From Sinimarinibacterium arenosum (GTDB lineage Bacteria > Pseudomonadota > Gammaproteobacteria > Nevskiales > Nevskiaceae): 64,000 nt of DNA. Every line of letters starts with the position of its first letter. Position 1 is the first letter of the stretch. A program made the translations under genes and the position numbers. The notes beneath the pieces are model-generated. The model was given only the letters and a program-made list of their open reading frames with translations. It had not been told where the DNA came from and did no database searches. The stretch lies in assembly GCF_005047655.1 (NCBI RefSeq), contig NZ_SUKF01000004.1:248001-312000 (forward strand), written 5' to 3'. Of this stretch, positions 52,873 through 61,745 are shown in pieces.

Positions 52873-53562
52873 TCACCGCGACTCTTCTGATAACAGCCCA
52901 TGAACGTTGTGTACGGTCGGCGACTTCTCGACCGTCTTCAGATCCGGGGCCGTCCCCAGCAACAGATCCCCCAGACCGGTTGAAACGCCCCACCACAGCT
53001 TCTCATCACGGTAGTGATGCAGTCGATGCATGCGTTGACGGCGACGGTAGTACTCGATCGGCGGACACCATGTCGTGTGCCCGAGGAAGTGACAGAACTC
53101 GTAGTGCAATGCCAGCGCGAAGTACGTCGCCATGGCACCCGTCGCCAGCTCAATGGTCGGGAACAGCCAGTAGGCCAGTCCCAACAGTATCGGCACCACT
53201 GTCGGAAACACTTCCTTGTTGATCGTGATGTCGCGCAGATCCGAAGGATTCGCGTGATGTGCACGATGCGAACGACCGACGCTGAGATCAAAGTTGATGC
53301 CAAAGATCCTGCGCGGCTTCATGTGCAGCAGATAGACGTGGATCAACCATTCCTGCACCGGCCAGAACGCCAGGATGCACAACGGTGCAATCAGATCCGC
53401 GTAACTCCAGTCGCCGAGATAGAGACGAAAGCCGATCAGGCCAACCGCAAGCGCCGTCAGAATCTTCGGACTCATGTAGCTGTAAAACGCCTTGAAAAAC
53501 GCGCTACCCGTCGTCGGGTTCACCGGCTCAGCACTCTGGGCTTGATTCACACTGGTCTTCAT
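52873..53562 (-). CDS. Fatty acid hydroxylase/sterol desaturase family protein
   Basis: The ATG at 53562 (after GAGGGGGATC) starts a 229-residue membrane protein. The di-iron histidine motifs are HVYLLHMK, HRAHH, HYEFCHFLGH and HRLHH, which is nearer to the Scs7/FA2H (fatty acid 2-hydroxylase) and carotene hydroxylase layout than to C-4 sterol oxidases. Four membrane helices frame them. It is distinct from the hydroxylase at 1920. It lies 20 bases downstream of the GntR gene and 129 bases before the TonB receptor. Confidence 0.9.
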   Translation of the reverse strand: MKTSVNQAQSAEPVNPTTGSAFFKAFYSYMSPKILTALAVGLIGFRLYLGDWSYADLIAPLCILAFWPVQEWLIHVYLLHMKPRRIFGINFDLSVGRSHRAHHANPSDLRDITINKEVFPTVVPILLGLAYWLFPTIELATGAMATYFALALHYEFCHFLGHTTWCPPIEYYRRRQRMHRLHHYRDEKLWWGVSTGLGDLLLGTAPDLKTVEKSPTVHNVHGLLSEESR

Positions 53563-53582
53563 TGACGATCCCCCTCGAAGCG

Positions 53583-54320
53583 TCATTTGATTTTTTGTTG
53601 AGCATGGCGCTCATACAGATCAAGAAACTGGTAGATCGCATTGCTGCTGCTGTCGATGTACTCGCGCGCACAATGCATGGCTTCTTCACGGGCACCCTGC
53701 CGGACCAGCGCCGCGAGCTGCCGAAAGGTGTCCAGCTTGCGCAGGTCGCGACCCAGCATCTGGGTCAACAGATCCCAGATCGGCTCGTAGGTCTTGCGCA
53801 GGGAATTGAACGCCAGGCGATAGGCAATATTGCCGCTGCCGTCGACCAGCACGTCCCAGAACTCGAACGCGAGACGCTGCAGCTCAGCGGGTGCGATCGC
53901 CGCCACCATGCCGTCAACGATGGCGTCCAGACGATCGGCGGTGATGTCGCGACCATGGACTGCGGCGTCACCGGCAATTTCCGGCGAAAGCACCTGACGC
54001 ATGCGCACGATGCCGCGTGCCACATCAACCTGGATCTTGCCCTGCCGGTCGAACAACAGACTCGGCAGCAGATCCGCTCCGGCTTCCATCCGGTAGTCCA
54101 GCACCGTGGTCATGCCGCCATGCTTCACCTCGACCAGGCGAGCTTGCTGAAGGCGCTTGATCGCCTCACGAACCGCGTTGCGACTGACGCCCAGCATTTC
54201 GGACAGCAAGCGCTCAGACGGCAGCTCGTCCCCGGCCTTCAACTCCCGGCTGACGATGCGATTGCACAACTGATCAAACACTTCGTCCGAGACGGATCGC
54301 TTATTGATCGCCTGAAACAT
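53583..54320 (-). CDS. GntR-family regulator with FCD domain
   Basis: The ATG at 54320 with GGGGGTGG upstream gives 245 residues. Residues 1-75 are a GntR winged helix (VSDEVFDQLCNRIVSRELKA, LPSERLLSEMLGVSRNAVRE). The rest is an all-helical FCD/FadR-type effector domain, where VDVARGIVRMRQVLSPEIAG holds possible ligand residues. Regulators of this group bind fatty acyl-CoA or small organic acids. It heads an operon-like run into the hydroxylase and may govern the TonB island. Confidence 0.9.
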   Translation of the reverse strand: MFQAINKRSVSDEVFDQLCNRIVSRELKAGDELPSERLLSEMLGVSRNAVREAIKRLQQARLVEVKHGGMTTVLDYRMEAGADLLPSLLFDRQGKIQVDVARGIVRMRQVLSPEIAGDAAVHGRDITADRLDAIVDGMVAAIAPAELQRLAFEFWDVLVDGSGNIAYRLAFNSLRKTYEPIWDLLTQMLGRDLRKLDTFRQLAALVRQGAREEAMHCAREYIDSSSNAIYQFLDLYERHAQQKIK

Positions 54321-54738
54321 GACCACCCCCATCAAGTGCACATATCCCACCAGTGAACCAGGATGATAGCCAAGCGCCAGACGGATCACATGATTTCAGC
54401 ACGCACCCCTGCCGCAACGACGCCCGCGGAATGCCCAATCGAGCGGATATCTTTTAATTATTATTCAATTGCTTATGAATTTATTGGCGCCATCAAGATC
54501 TGCCACTGATCCAGCGATCCCGCCTGTCAGCGATTCACACCGCATCCGTCAGAGCACCAAAAAGGCAAGCGAATCGCTGCGGAAAGCAGCGGCCCCACAC
54601 CCTAGAGCTTGGTCAGTGGGCCGGAGCCGTCTCGTGCAGGAAACAGCGGATCGTCACCCTGACCACGACAACCGCTGATGGATGCAGACGAGCTACCGAG
54701 GCAATGGTTTTGCCTCCGCATCACGGGAGCAATCTGCC
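54321..54738. other. Intergenic region upstream of GntR gene
   Basis: This 418-base region holds the GntR promoter area and the 3' end of the peroxidase transcript. An AT-rich patch (54450-54487) contains TTTTAATTATTATTCAATTG and is the likely promoter. A small hairpin GAGGCAA (54698-54704)/TTGCCTC (54710-54716) lies just past the peroxidase stop. No gene is seen. Confidence 0.4.
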
Positions 54739-56370
54739 TCAACGCGCGACGAGAAAAACCGCGTCGGAAATCTCGTTGCCGATCGCCGTATTGTCACGAA
54801 TCACTCGCGCCAGCGTTGTCGACTCGACCCTCGAGCGATCCTCAGGCGTCAGCATCTGAATGTCGGGATTCTGGTACCAGTAGCGGTCGCCATCGCGCAA
54901 TCTCTCGAACTGGTCCGCAATGATCCTGATAAACAACTCGCCCACCAATGCGCCGGGAACATGGTCCTCGGACAGCCCGCCGATCCACGGATCGATCAGA
55001 TCGACACTGCCATAGGTCTGCTGCAGGCGCTGAACGATTTCAGGATCACTGGAGATCTCGTCAAACCGCGTCTTGGCCGGCAGACCAAAAGCCAATCGCA
55101 TACCGTTGTAGCTCGGCATGCCGTGATCGCGCCCGCGCTGGATATTAAGAGCGGCCAGATCCAAGCCGCCTGAACCAGGCGAGCCGAACAGAAAATTACG
55201 CAGATCATCAACGATGAATGGATCGATTTCCTGTGCTGTCTGCGATGCCAGCCCACGCAGGATCGGGTCGATCCCGCCGTCGGTCAGCAGGCGCTGCGGC
55301 TGAAAATAGGCGTCACGCAGCGGCAGGTCACCCGCTGCAACCGACGCTCCTTCGGATTCCAATCTCCGCAGCACCGGTGACACCATGCTATGCCCGACTC
55401 TAAAGGCGACTGAGGTGAACTCGTTCATCATGCGCGCATTCACATCCGCGTCATAACCCGCATACGGCGCAAGCACTCCGGGGCCGAGCAGAATCGGCAG
55501 GAACTCGTTGTAGGTGATCGCTTGCACCTCGGCGCCGACAATGGCTCTCGCACGCTGGTAGATGCGTTCGTCCGAGAGCGCCGGATCTCGTTGATGGATA
55601 CGATCCGCAACCAGGTTGTGTTCACGAACGAAAAGGGTATGCATCGCAGTCAAGCCCAATTGTTCATTCGCGCGTACATCTCCAGCCAGGAACAGACTGG
55701 AATCATTGGGCGACGGCGCGTTATCGAATCCCGCGTCATTGAACGGCAGAAACCCTTGGGGACTGATCCGGAGGCGGCCCGTGCCATCGTGAGTGCGCAA
55801 TGCATCCGCCCTGACCGGATCCGAGCCATAGACATTGCTGGCGTCGATGTACGCGGTCAGCGTGTTCATCTGCTCGCGCGGTCCATTGATCCCGCTGAGC
55901 GGATCAAAGCTGCTGCGATTGAAATCGATCACCACGGCACCTGTCACGCCTGGATCGAATTGCGGATCGCCGGGCGGTACCGGAATGCCAAGTGGCTCCT
56001 TCGGGCTCGCCTCCGGTGACCGACTGAGATCGTGATCGAGAAACTGCCCCCACTGCCATAGAAAATCAGACGCGCCGCGGCGATTGGGCCGCGACACATC
56101 CTGCCGGCAGACGCCGCTGCTCACTGCTCGCGGATTCGGTCGCTCCGGACCTGCAGGCGCCGAAAAACCATCGGCAAACGCCGCATCGGCCTCGCGCAGC
56201 AGCGGATGGCCAGCTTCTCCCATCGTGGGATCGTTCGGATTGTTGCCGGCCCCGTCGATGGCTCGAACGTCGAGGGCTGCTTCGCGTTCGGACGACGATG
56301 AACCGCTGTCACAACCAGCCAGTATCAAGGCGATTATCGCCACTGCGACTGAATGTTTCTGGATCGCCAT
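54739..56370 (-). CDS. Lipoprotein animal-type heme peroxidase
   Basis: The ATG at 56370 starts a 543-residue lipoprotein (signal VAIIALILAGCDSGSSSS). The mature protein is a heme peroxidase of the animal (myeloperoxidase/peroxidasin) superfamily: distal histidine in QWGQFLDHDLSRSP, IDASNVYGSD, TAMHTLFVREHNLVADRI, and proximal histidine in AFRVGHSMVSPVL. The catalytic arginine and calcium loop are plausible from QWGQFLDHDLS and DASNVYGSD. Such bacterial lipoproteins are rare. It would use peroxide to oxidise halide, thiocyanate or organic substrates at the cell surface. The gene is monocistronic. Confidence 0.92.
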   Translation of the reverse strand: MAIQKHSVAVAIIALILAGCDSGSSSSEREAALDVRAIDGAGNNPNDPTMGEAGHPLLREADAAFADGFSAPAGPERPNPRAVSSGVCRQDVSRPNRRGASDFLWQWGQFLDHDLSRSPEASPKEPLGIPVPPGDPQFDPGVTGAVVIDFNRSSFDPLSGINGPREQMNTLTAYIDASNVYGSDPVRADALRTHDGTGRLRISPQGFLPFNDAGFDNAPSPNDSSLFLAGDVRANEQLGLTAMHTLFVREHNLVADRIHQRDPALSDERIYQRARAIVGAEVQAITYNEFLPILLGPGVLAPYAGYDADVNARMMNEFTSVAFRVGHSMVSPVLRRLESEGASVAAGDLPLRDAYFQPQRLLTDGGIDPILRGLASQTAQEIDPFIVDDLRNFLFGSPGSGGLDLAALNIQRGRDHGMPSYNGMRLAFGLPAKTRFDEISSDPEIVQRLQQTYGSVDLIDPWIGGLSEDHVPGALVGELFIRIIADQFERLRDGDRYWYQNPDIQMLTPEDRSRVESTTLARVIRDNTAIGNEISDAVFLVAR

Positions 56371-56501
56371 CAACCGATTCCGCTGATCGTCCACATGCTC
56401 AAAGTATAGCGCCCGCTCGACACGATTCAGTACCGACGAGGCCTGTGCAGAGAACTGGTCTGAAGCGCGCCAATCTCGCAGGAGGCACGAGCGCTGCAGT
56501 G

Positions 56502-57725
56502 TCAGGACTCGACGGCCGCCCCGCGGTAAGTGAGCTGCGGCGTTTCTGCATCAACGATGCGGGCGCGATAGGTCACAACCTGTGTCACTGGCTGCGCAAA
56601 CAGACAGGTTTCGGTTACACCAGCGGCTTCAGCGGCGCGCATCACCGCCTGCAATACCACCTGTGCGCGGTCGCTGGGCATCACGGTCTGCACCCAGTTG
56701 CGTTCGCGGTTCAGGCGACGTCCCATCGCTACCCGGGATTCCGCCTCGATGAAGCGCGCCGACATCACATTCGCACCCGAGGCGCCGGCCCGCAGCGCCG
56801 CGCCCAGAAGCAGCTGAGTGTGCACCTGCCCCGAGATGAATGTCAGTCGGGTCTGAGCCAGTGGCGCAATGGCCCGTTCGTCATCGCCAAGCCTCAGCCC
56901 CGCCGCCTGTGCTCCGCCGTCAAGACGCACGACCGCACGACGGCGCCAGTCAGTGTTCCCCATTAGGGCATCGATCGCACCAATGACCTGCTGCATATCC
57001 GCAGCGTAATTGCGGCTGCCGACGATGCTGGCCAGGCTGACGATGCCTTTCTGCACCGGCATGCGATACAGAAATCCGCGACCGGGCATCTCCAACCGTG
57101 CCGCCATGCTGATCGCCGCGATGACGGCGTCGGCGTCGGCGTTGTCGACGATCAGCGTCACGACTTCCTTGGTGCGCTTCTTGGTGATACGCAGCCAGCC
57201 CAGGCGATCACGCAAGCCGCGACCTTCGCAATAGAACACGACCGGACCATGCGCACCGACCTGCATCGCGGCACGCGACACCGCCTCGGTCTGCTCAGGC
57301 TGCACGATGCACGACAGCAGCGAAAGGTTCTCGCGCAAGGCAATTGACGCGTCGACGGCCTCCTCTTCGGATTCATGATCCTTCCAGATCGGAAAATCCG
57401 GGGTGTGGTACAGATCATCGCAGGGCACCGAGTACACGGCACCGGCGCCCGGGTAACGCAAACCAGCGGCGTGGGCAATGTCGCGGATCACGCCATCCAC
57501 CTGCGAGTCCGGAACCAGGAAGCGCAGGATCTCCTTTTCGGGACTGATCAGCGGCAGAAACCGCTGCACCCACTGATCACGGATCAGCGTGCCGCGCGCA
57601 TTGGTGACGAAGGCATTGCGCTCTCCCGAGGCAAACAGCTGCTCGATCACCGGCTTGGCACTGGCCGGCGGCAGGATCGCCGCCACCACCGAAACCTTGT
57701 GCAGCACGCGGAAAGTGCTGCTCAT
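56502..57725 (-). CDS. Triple PII-like domain protein
   Basis: This 407-residue soluble protein has three successive PII-like (ferredoxin-like) units: residues about 10-115, 125-255 and 285-400. Each shows an A-x-x-x-G pattern mid-unit and ends in a strand (GAGAVYSVPCDDL; GRGFLYRMPVQKG; TETCLFAQPVTQV). The B-loop signature of GlnB is not conserved, so uridylylation is unlikely. Its ATG overlaps the stop of the upstream DUF1538 gene (ATGA), so it is translationally coupled to that membrane protein. Control of the transporter by a nucleotide or metabolite is the natural idea. Confidence 0.82.
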   Translation of the reverse strand: MSSTFRVLHKVSVVAAILPPASAKPVIEQLFASGERNAFVTNARGTLIRDQWVQRFLPLISPEKEILRFLVPDSQVDGVIRDIAHAAGLRYPGAGAVYSVPCDDLYHTPDFPIWKDHESEEEAVDASIALRENLSLLSCIVQPEQTEAVSRAAMQVGAHGPVVFYCEGRGLRDRLGWLRITKKRTKEVVTLIVDNADADAVIAAISMAARLEMPGRGFLYRMPVQKGIVSLASIVGSRNYAADMQQVIGAIDALMGNTDWRRRAVVRLDGGAQAAGLRLGDDERAIAPLAQTRLTFISGQVHTQLLLGAALRAGASGANVMSARFIEAESRVAMGRRLNRERNWVQTVMPSDRAQVVLQAVMRAAEAAGVTETCLFAQPVTQVVTYRARIVDAETPQLTYRGAAVES

Positions 57726-59602
57726 GACACCTTGACTAAGGCGGCATCCCCACGGCGGGAACGCGACACCAGCAGACCGACGCCGAGCACCGTCACGATC
57801 GGGCCGACCGAAGCCAGCGCCAGCACGCCGAATCCGTCACTGACACCGGGTACGTTGGCGCCAATACCCAGGCCCATGGCCAGCACCAGCGGCACCGTGA
57901 TCGGCCCGGTGGTGACGCCGGCACTGTCCCAACCAAAATTGACGAACTCCTCTGAGGAAATCGCCGTCAGCACCAGCAGCAGCAGATACGGCGGAACCAG
58001 CAGGTATTCCAGCGGGATATCGAACGCGATCTTGATCACGCCAACCGCGATACCGGCACCGACGCCCAGTGCGACCGACTGCATCAGCAGGGACTTCTTG
58101 AATGCCCCGATGGTGATCTTTTCGACCGTGCGGCCCAATGCGTTCAGCGCCGGCTCCGCCAGCGTGGCGCCGTAGCCGAGGAAAAACCCGAACACCGCGG
58201 CCAGCACCTTGCCGGCGGTCTGCGTGGCGAACAGCGGCTCATGCAGACCTTCGGCACCCCACGGCGTCAGCGTTGCAAAACTCAGGGGCACGTTGCTGCC
58301 CAGTTGCGCGCCCAGCGGCGTCAGCCCCAATGTCATGCCAAGCATGAACAGACTCATACCCGCCAAGGCGAACATGACACCGATGAAAATCTCGTCGCGA
58401 TTGCGCAGTCGCTCCGGCAGCACCAGTCGCAAGGTCACCAGCAGAAAGAGGCACAAGGGCACGATCGCGCGCAGCGCCACCATCGCACCCTGCTTCAGTT
58501 CCTGCAGCAGTCGCAGCTGCGGATCCCAGGTCTCGCGCGATACCACCTTGGACTGCAGCAGCTGGCGTTTTTCCAGCACCAGACTGGCAGCATCCACAAC
58601 AATGCGGCCATCCACGAGCTCGCTGTATCCGCCCTGGAAGCGCAAACGGTAGTCACTCGGCGGAACCCCGCTCTTCAGAAACTTGCGGAACTCCTCCTCG
58701 CTGAAACCATCGGGTTCGGTTGTGTTGCGCGGCTGTATCGGCGAAGCCTGCGCTTCGATCGCGGCCACCGCGCCTGCATAGTTCGCGCGCCCGTAGTAGT
58801 CGTCCTGCTGCACATGCCACAAACCCAGCAGCAAGACGGCGAGAATCGGAAACAGCGAAGCCAGGGTCACGATGCCGAATCCCGCATTGCCACTGTCGCC
58901 GTCGCCGACGATGCGGCAGACCCCGATGCCGAGTGCCAGCACCAGCGGCACCGTGACCGGACCGGTCGTGACCGCACCGCAGTCCCATGCCAACCCCAAC
59001 ACTGGCTGCAACACGTCGCTGGTGTGCGCATAGACCGTCAACGCGCACAACAACACCACCAGCGGCAGAACGATGGCTTTCAGGCTCCAGCCCAGAAAGA
59101 AACGCAGAATGCCGAACATCACCGCAACGCCGACACCGACACCAACGACAGCCACCAGCTGATCAGGAAAATCGTTGAGCAGGCTGTACAGCAGTGGCAT
59201 CTGCTGCGGTTGCACATCAGCCCCGGCACTGCGCAGTACCGCAATCGCCGGCTCGGCAAAGGTTGCGCCCAACCCCAGCAGAAACGCGAACAGCAGAATC
59301 ACCGGCAGCGAGGAATTGCGCGGCAGAATCGCGCCAATGGTCTCGCCCAGCGGCATCAGGCCGAGACGCAGTCCCTCCATGAAAAACATCAGCCCCAGCG
59401 CGACGATCGCGATGCCGACGCCGATCATCACTGCATGCACGATCGGCAAGCCAAGCACCAGGATCTGGAACAGCAGCAGATACGCGACAATGAACCACAC
59501 CGCGCGCAGCTGTTCGAGCAGATTTTCGTAGAAATACGGGCCCAGGATTTTCAGCGTTTCGCCAAAGCTCAGACGAACACGCCCCGTAGCCCCGGCACTC
59601 AT
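57722..59602 (-). CDS. Two-repeat DUF1538 membrane protein
   Basis: This is a 626-residue protein with about 16 membrane helices and an internal duplication. The halves share FMEGLRLGLMPLGETIG versus FMLGMTLGLTPLGAQLG, GATFAEPAI versus GATLAEPAL, and GAVTTGPVTVPLVLALG versus GVTTGPITVPLVLAMG. A soluble loop of about 120 residues (around residues 270-380) lies between. DUF1538 proteins are predicted transporters whose substrate is unknown; inverted or duplicated halves are typical of secondary carriers. It overlaps the PII-like gene. Confidence 0.87.
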   Translation of the reverse strand: MSAGATGRVRLSFGETLKILGPYFYENLLEQLRAVWFIVAYLLLFQILVLGLPIVHAVMIGVGIAIVALGLMFFMEGLRLGLMPLGETIGAILPRNSSLPVILLFAFLLGLGATFAEPAIAVLRSAGADVQPQQMPLLYSLLNDFPDQLVAVVGVGVGVAVMFGILRFFLGWSLKAIVLPLVVLLCALTVYAHTSDVLQPVLGLAWDCGAVTTGPVTVPLVLALGIGVCRIVGDGDSGNAGFGIVTLASLFPILAVLLLGLWHVQQDDYYGRANYAGAVAAIEAQASPIQPRNTTEPDGFSEEEFRKFLKSGVPPSDYRLRFQGGYSELVDGRIVVDAASLVLEKRQLLQSKVVSRETWDPQLRLLQELKQGAMVALRAIVPLCLFLLVTLRLVLPERLRNRDEIFIGVMFALAGMSLFMLGMTLGLTPLGAQLGSNVPLSFATLTPWGAEGLHEPLFATQTAGKVLAAVFGFFLGYGATLAEPALNALGRTVEKITIGAFKKSLLMQSVALGVGAGIAVGVIKIAFDIPLEYLLVPPYLLLLVLTAISSEEFVNFGWDSAGVTTGPITVPLVLAMGLGIGANVPGVSDGFGVLALASVGPIVTVLGVGLLVSRSRRGDAALVKVS

Positions 59603-59695
59603 GCCTCGATGTCCTGCAAGGGTCGCTCCGTATAGCGTCCAGCGTACTCAGCGACGCCGAACCTTGCCGCAATGTACAGCACCAGAGATGCCAGC

Positions 59696-60490
59696 CTAGC
59701 GGCCCACACGACGCTTGCGGTAGCCCCAGATCAGCATCACCGCTCCGGCCAGCCACATCGGCTGACTCAATACCATGCCTTCGGTGATCCAGCCGGTGCC
59801 ATAGAGATAACCGATATGCGCGTCCGGCAGACGCACGAACTCGACCATCGTCCGAAAGACACCGTAACCGATCAGGAACAGCGCCGACACCGCCATCCGC
59901 GGGCGTGGTTTCTTGCCGTAGAACCACAGGATCAGAAACAGCACCAGGCCTTCGAGAATGGCTTCGTACAGCATCGATGGATGCCGCGGCAGCGAACCGG
60001 CCTTCTGGAACACCATGCCCCAGGGCAGGTTTGTCGGTGCGCCCCACAACTCGCCGTTGATGAAGTTGCCGATACGCCCGGTAAACAGGCCCAGCGGAAT
60101 CATCGGCGCGGCGAAGTCGGCGACTTCAAAAAATTTCAGCTTGTGTACGTGCCCGAACCAGGCGAACGCGACCAGCACACCGATCAGGCCACCGTGAAAC
60201 GACATGCCGCCTTCCCAGATACGGAAGATCACGGTGGGTTCGGCAACGAAGCCCTTGAAGTTGTAGAACACCGTGTATCCGATGCGGCCGCCCAGGATGA
60301 CGCCCATGACCCCGTAGAACAGCAGGTCGGAGACGCGTTCCTTGGGCCACTGGATGTGCGCCATCTGCGCGCGGCGCGTGCCGAACCACCAGAACCCGAG
60401 GAAGCCCAGCAGATACATGATGCCGTACCAGTGCACGGCCAGCGGGCCGAGATGGACGGCGACGGGATCGATATCAGGATGAACGAGCAT
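59696..60490 (-). CDS. lgt: Prolipoprotein diacylglyceryl transferase
   Basis: This 264-residue membrane enzyme transfers diacylglycerol from phosphatidylglycerol to the cysteine of prolipoproteins. The signature GRIGNFINGELWG is present, as are FHGGLIG (with the essential histidine) and the DPVAVHLGPLAVHWYGIMYL start. It is the maturation enzyme for the many lipoproteins encoded in this window. Confidence 0.97.
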   Translation of the reverse strand: MLVHPDIDPVAVHLGPLAVHWYGIMYLLGFLGFWWFGTRRAQMAHIQWPKERVSDLLFYGVMGVILGGRIGYTVFYNFKGFVAEPTVIFRIWEGGMSFHGGLIGVLVAFAWFGHVHKLKFFEVADFAAPMIPLGLFTGRIGNFINGELWGAPTNLPWGMVFQKAGSLPRHPSMLYEAILEGLVLFLILWFYGKKPRPRMAVSALFLIGYGVFRTMVEFVRLPDAHIGYLYGTGWITEGMVLSQPMWLAGAVMLIWGYRKRRVGR

Positions 60491-60548
60491 GCGCGCGATT
60501 GTACTGTTGCGAAGATGACGGCGCTGCGCACGCCGTCACCGGTCTGGC

Positions 60549-61724
60549 CTAGCCGTTGATGACGCGACAGACAAAGGCCTTCAGATAGCGCGTTTCGACG
60601 ATCGCCGGATGCACCGGATGATCCGGTCCTTGCCCACCCTGCTCGAGGATCTGCAAACGCCGGCCGGCCGCCCGCGCCTCTCGCAGCAGCACGCGTTGCA
60701 GCTGTTCCGGCTCCAGATGATGCGAGCACGAGCAGCTGATCAGAATGCCGTCACCGGGCAACAGCTGCATCGCCGCGCGATTCAATGCCGCATAGTGTTC
60801 GATGCCAGCGTCGTGGTCCTTACGCCGCTTGATCAGCGCAGGAGGGTCGACCACGATGACGTCAAAGGTTCGTGCGTCACCGCGCAGCGCTTTCATTGCA
60901 GCCAGCGCGTCGCCACGGATCGCCTCCAGCTCGACCCCATTCAGCGCCGCATTGGCCTTGGCCGCGTCCAGCGCAGACTCGGACGAGTCGATGCAGCTGA
61001 CTTTCGAGGCGCCGTAATGCGCCGAGCGCAGCGCCCAGGCGCCGACGTAGCTGAACACGTCCAGCACGCTGCGACCGCGCACATAGCGTTGCAGGCGCGT
61101 GCGATTGTCGCGCTGGTCGAAAAAGAACCCGGTCTTCTGTCCGGCGGTCAGCGACAGCGCATAACGCACGCCGTCCTCATCAATCTCGACGCGGTCCGGC
61201 ACCGTGCCGACCACTTCGGTGTAGGCGGGCAAGCCTTCCAACTCGCGCGCACTGCTGTCGTTGCGCAGCACGATACCCTCAGGCTTCAGCACCGCCTGCA
61301 ATGCAGCCAGCACTACGTCCTTCAGACGTTCGATACCCGCCGTGGTGATCTGCACGACACAGACCGCGCCATAACGGTCGACGACCAGTCCCGGCAGGCC
61401 GTCGGCCTCGCCGTAGACCAGCCGGTAGTACGGCCCCGGGTAGATCCGCTCGCGCAACGCCAGCGCCGCGGCAATACGCCGCTCGAACCAGGCCTGATCC
61501 AGCGGTGCGCTGACGTCACTGCTGAGCAGGCGCAGCGCCAGTAGCGTCCGCGGATTGACATAACCGACACCCAGCGGCTTGCCGCGGCTGTCGAGCAGAC
61601 GGCACAGCGTACCGGGCTCGATGGTCTTGTAACGCTCGTCGGTGTCGATCTCGTTGGAGTACGCCCACAGGTGCCCGGCACGCAGCCGGCGCTCCTCGCG
61701 GGCCCGAAGCTTCAGGGTAATCAA
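60549..61724 (-). CDS. rlmI: RlmI-like 23S rRNA cytosine methyltransferase
   Basis: This 391-residue protein has an N-terminal PUA-type RNA-binding domain (residues 1-75, LRAGHLWAYSNEIDT), a middle EEHUD-type domain, and a C-terminal SAM-binding methyltransferase (DVFSYVGAWALRSAHYGASK, VDPPALIKRRKDH). This is the RlmI/RlmK-like layout; RlmI makes m5C1962 in 23S rRNA. Catalytic cysteine position is consistent with ILISCSCSHHL. It is 58 bases upstream of lgt and 21 bases after the kinase gene. Confidence 0.85.
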   Translation of the reverse strand: MITLKLRAREERRLRAGHLWAYSNEIDTDERYKTIEPGTLCRLLDSRGKPLGVGYVNPRTLLALRLLSSDVSAPLDQAWFERRIAAALALRERIYPGPYYRLVYGEADGLPGLVVDRYGAVCVVQITTAGIERLKDVVLAALQAVLKPEGIVLRNDSSARELEGLPAYTEVVGTVPDRVEIDEDGVRYALSLTAGQKTGFFFDQRDNRTRLQRYVRGRSVLDVFSYVGAWALRSAHYGASKVSCIDSSESALDAAKANAALNGVELEAIRGDALAAMKALRGDARTFDVIVVDPPALIKRRKDHDAGIEHYAALNRAAMQLLPGDGILISCSCSHHLEPEQLQRVLLREARAAGRRLQILEQGGQGPDHPVHPAIVETRYLKAFVCRVING

Positions 61725-61745
61725 GCGCGTCGCGCCGGTGAGAAC

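Noticed and set aside
58241-59635. 464-codon plus-strand frame
   Set aside because: Antisense to the DUF1538 gene; high Gln/His/Arg content and no family resemblance.
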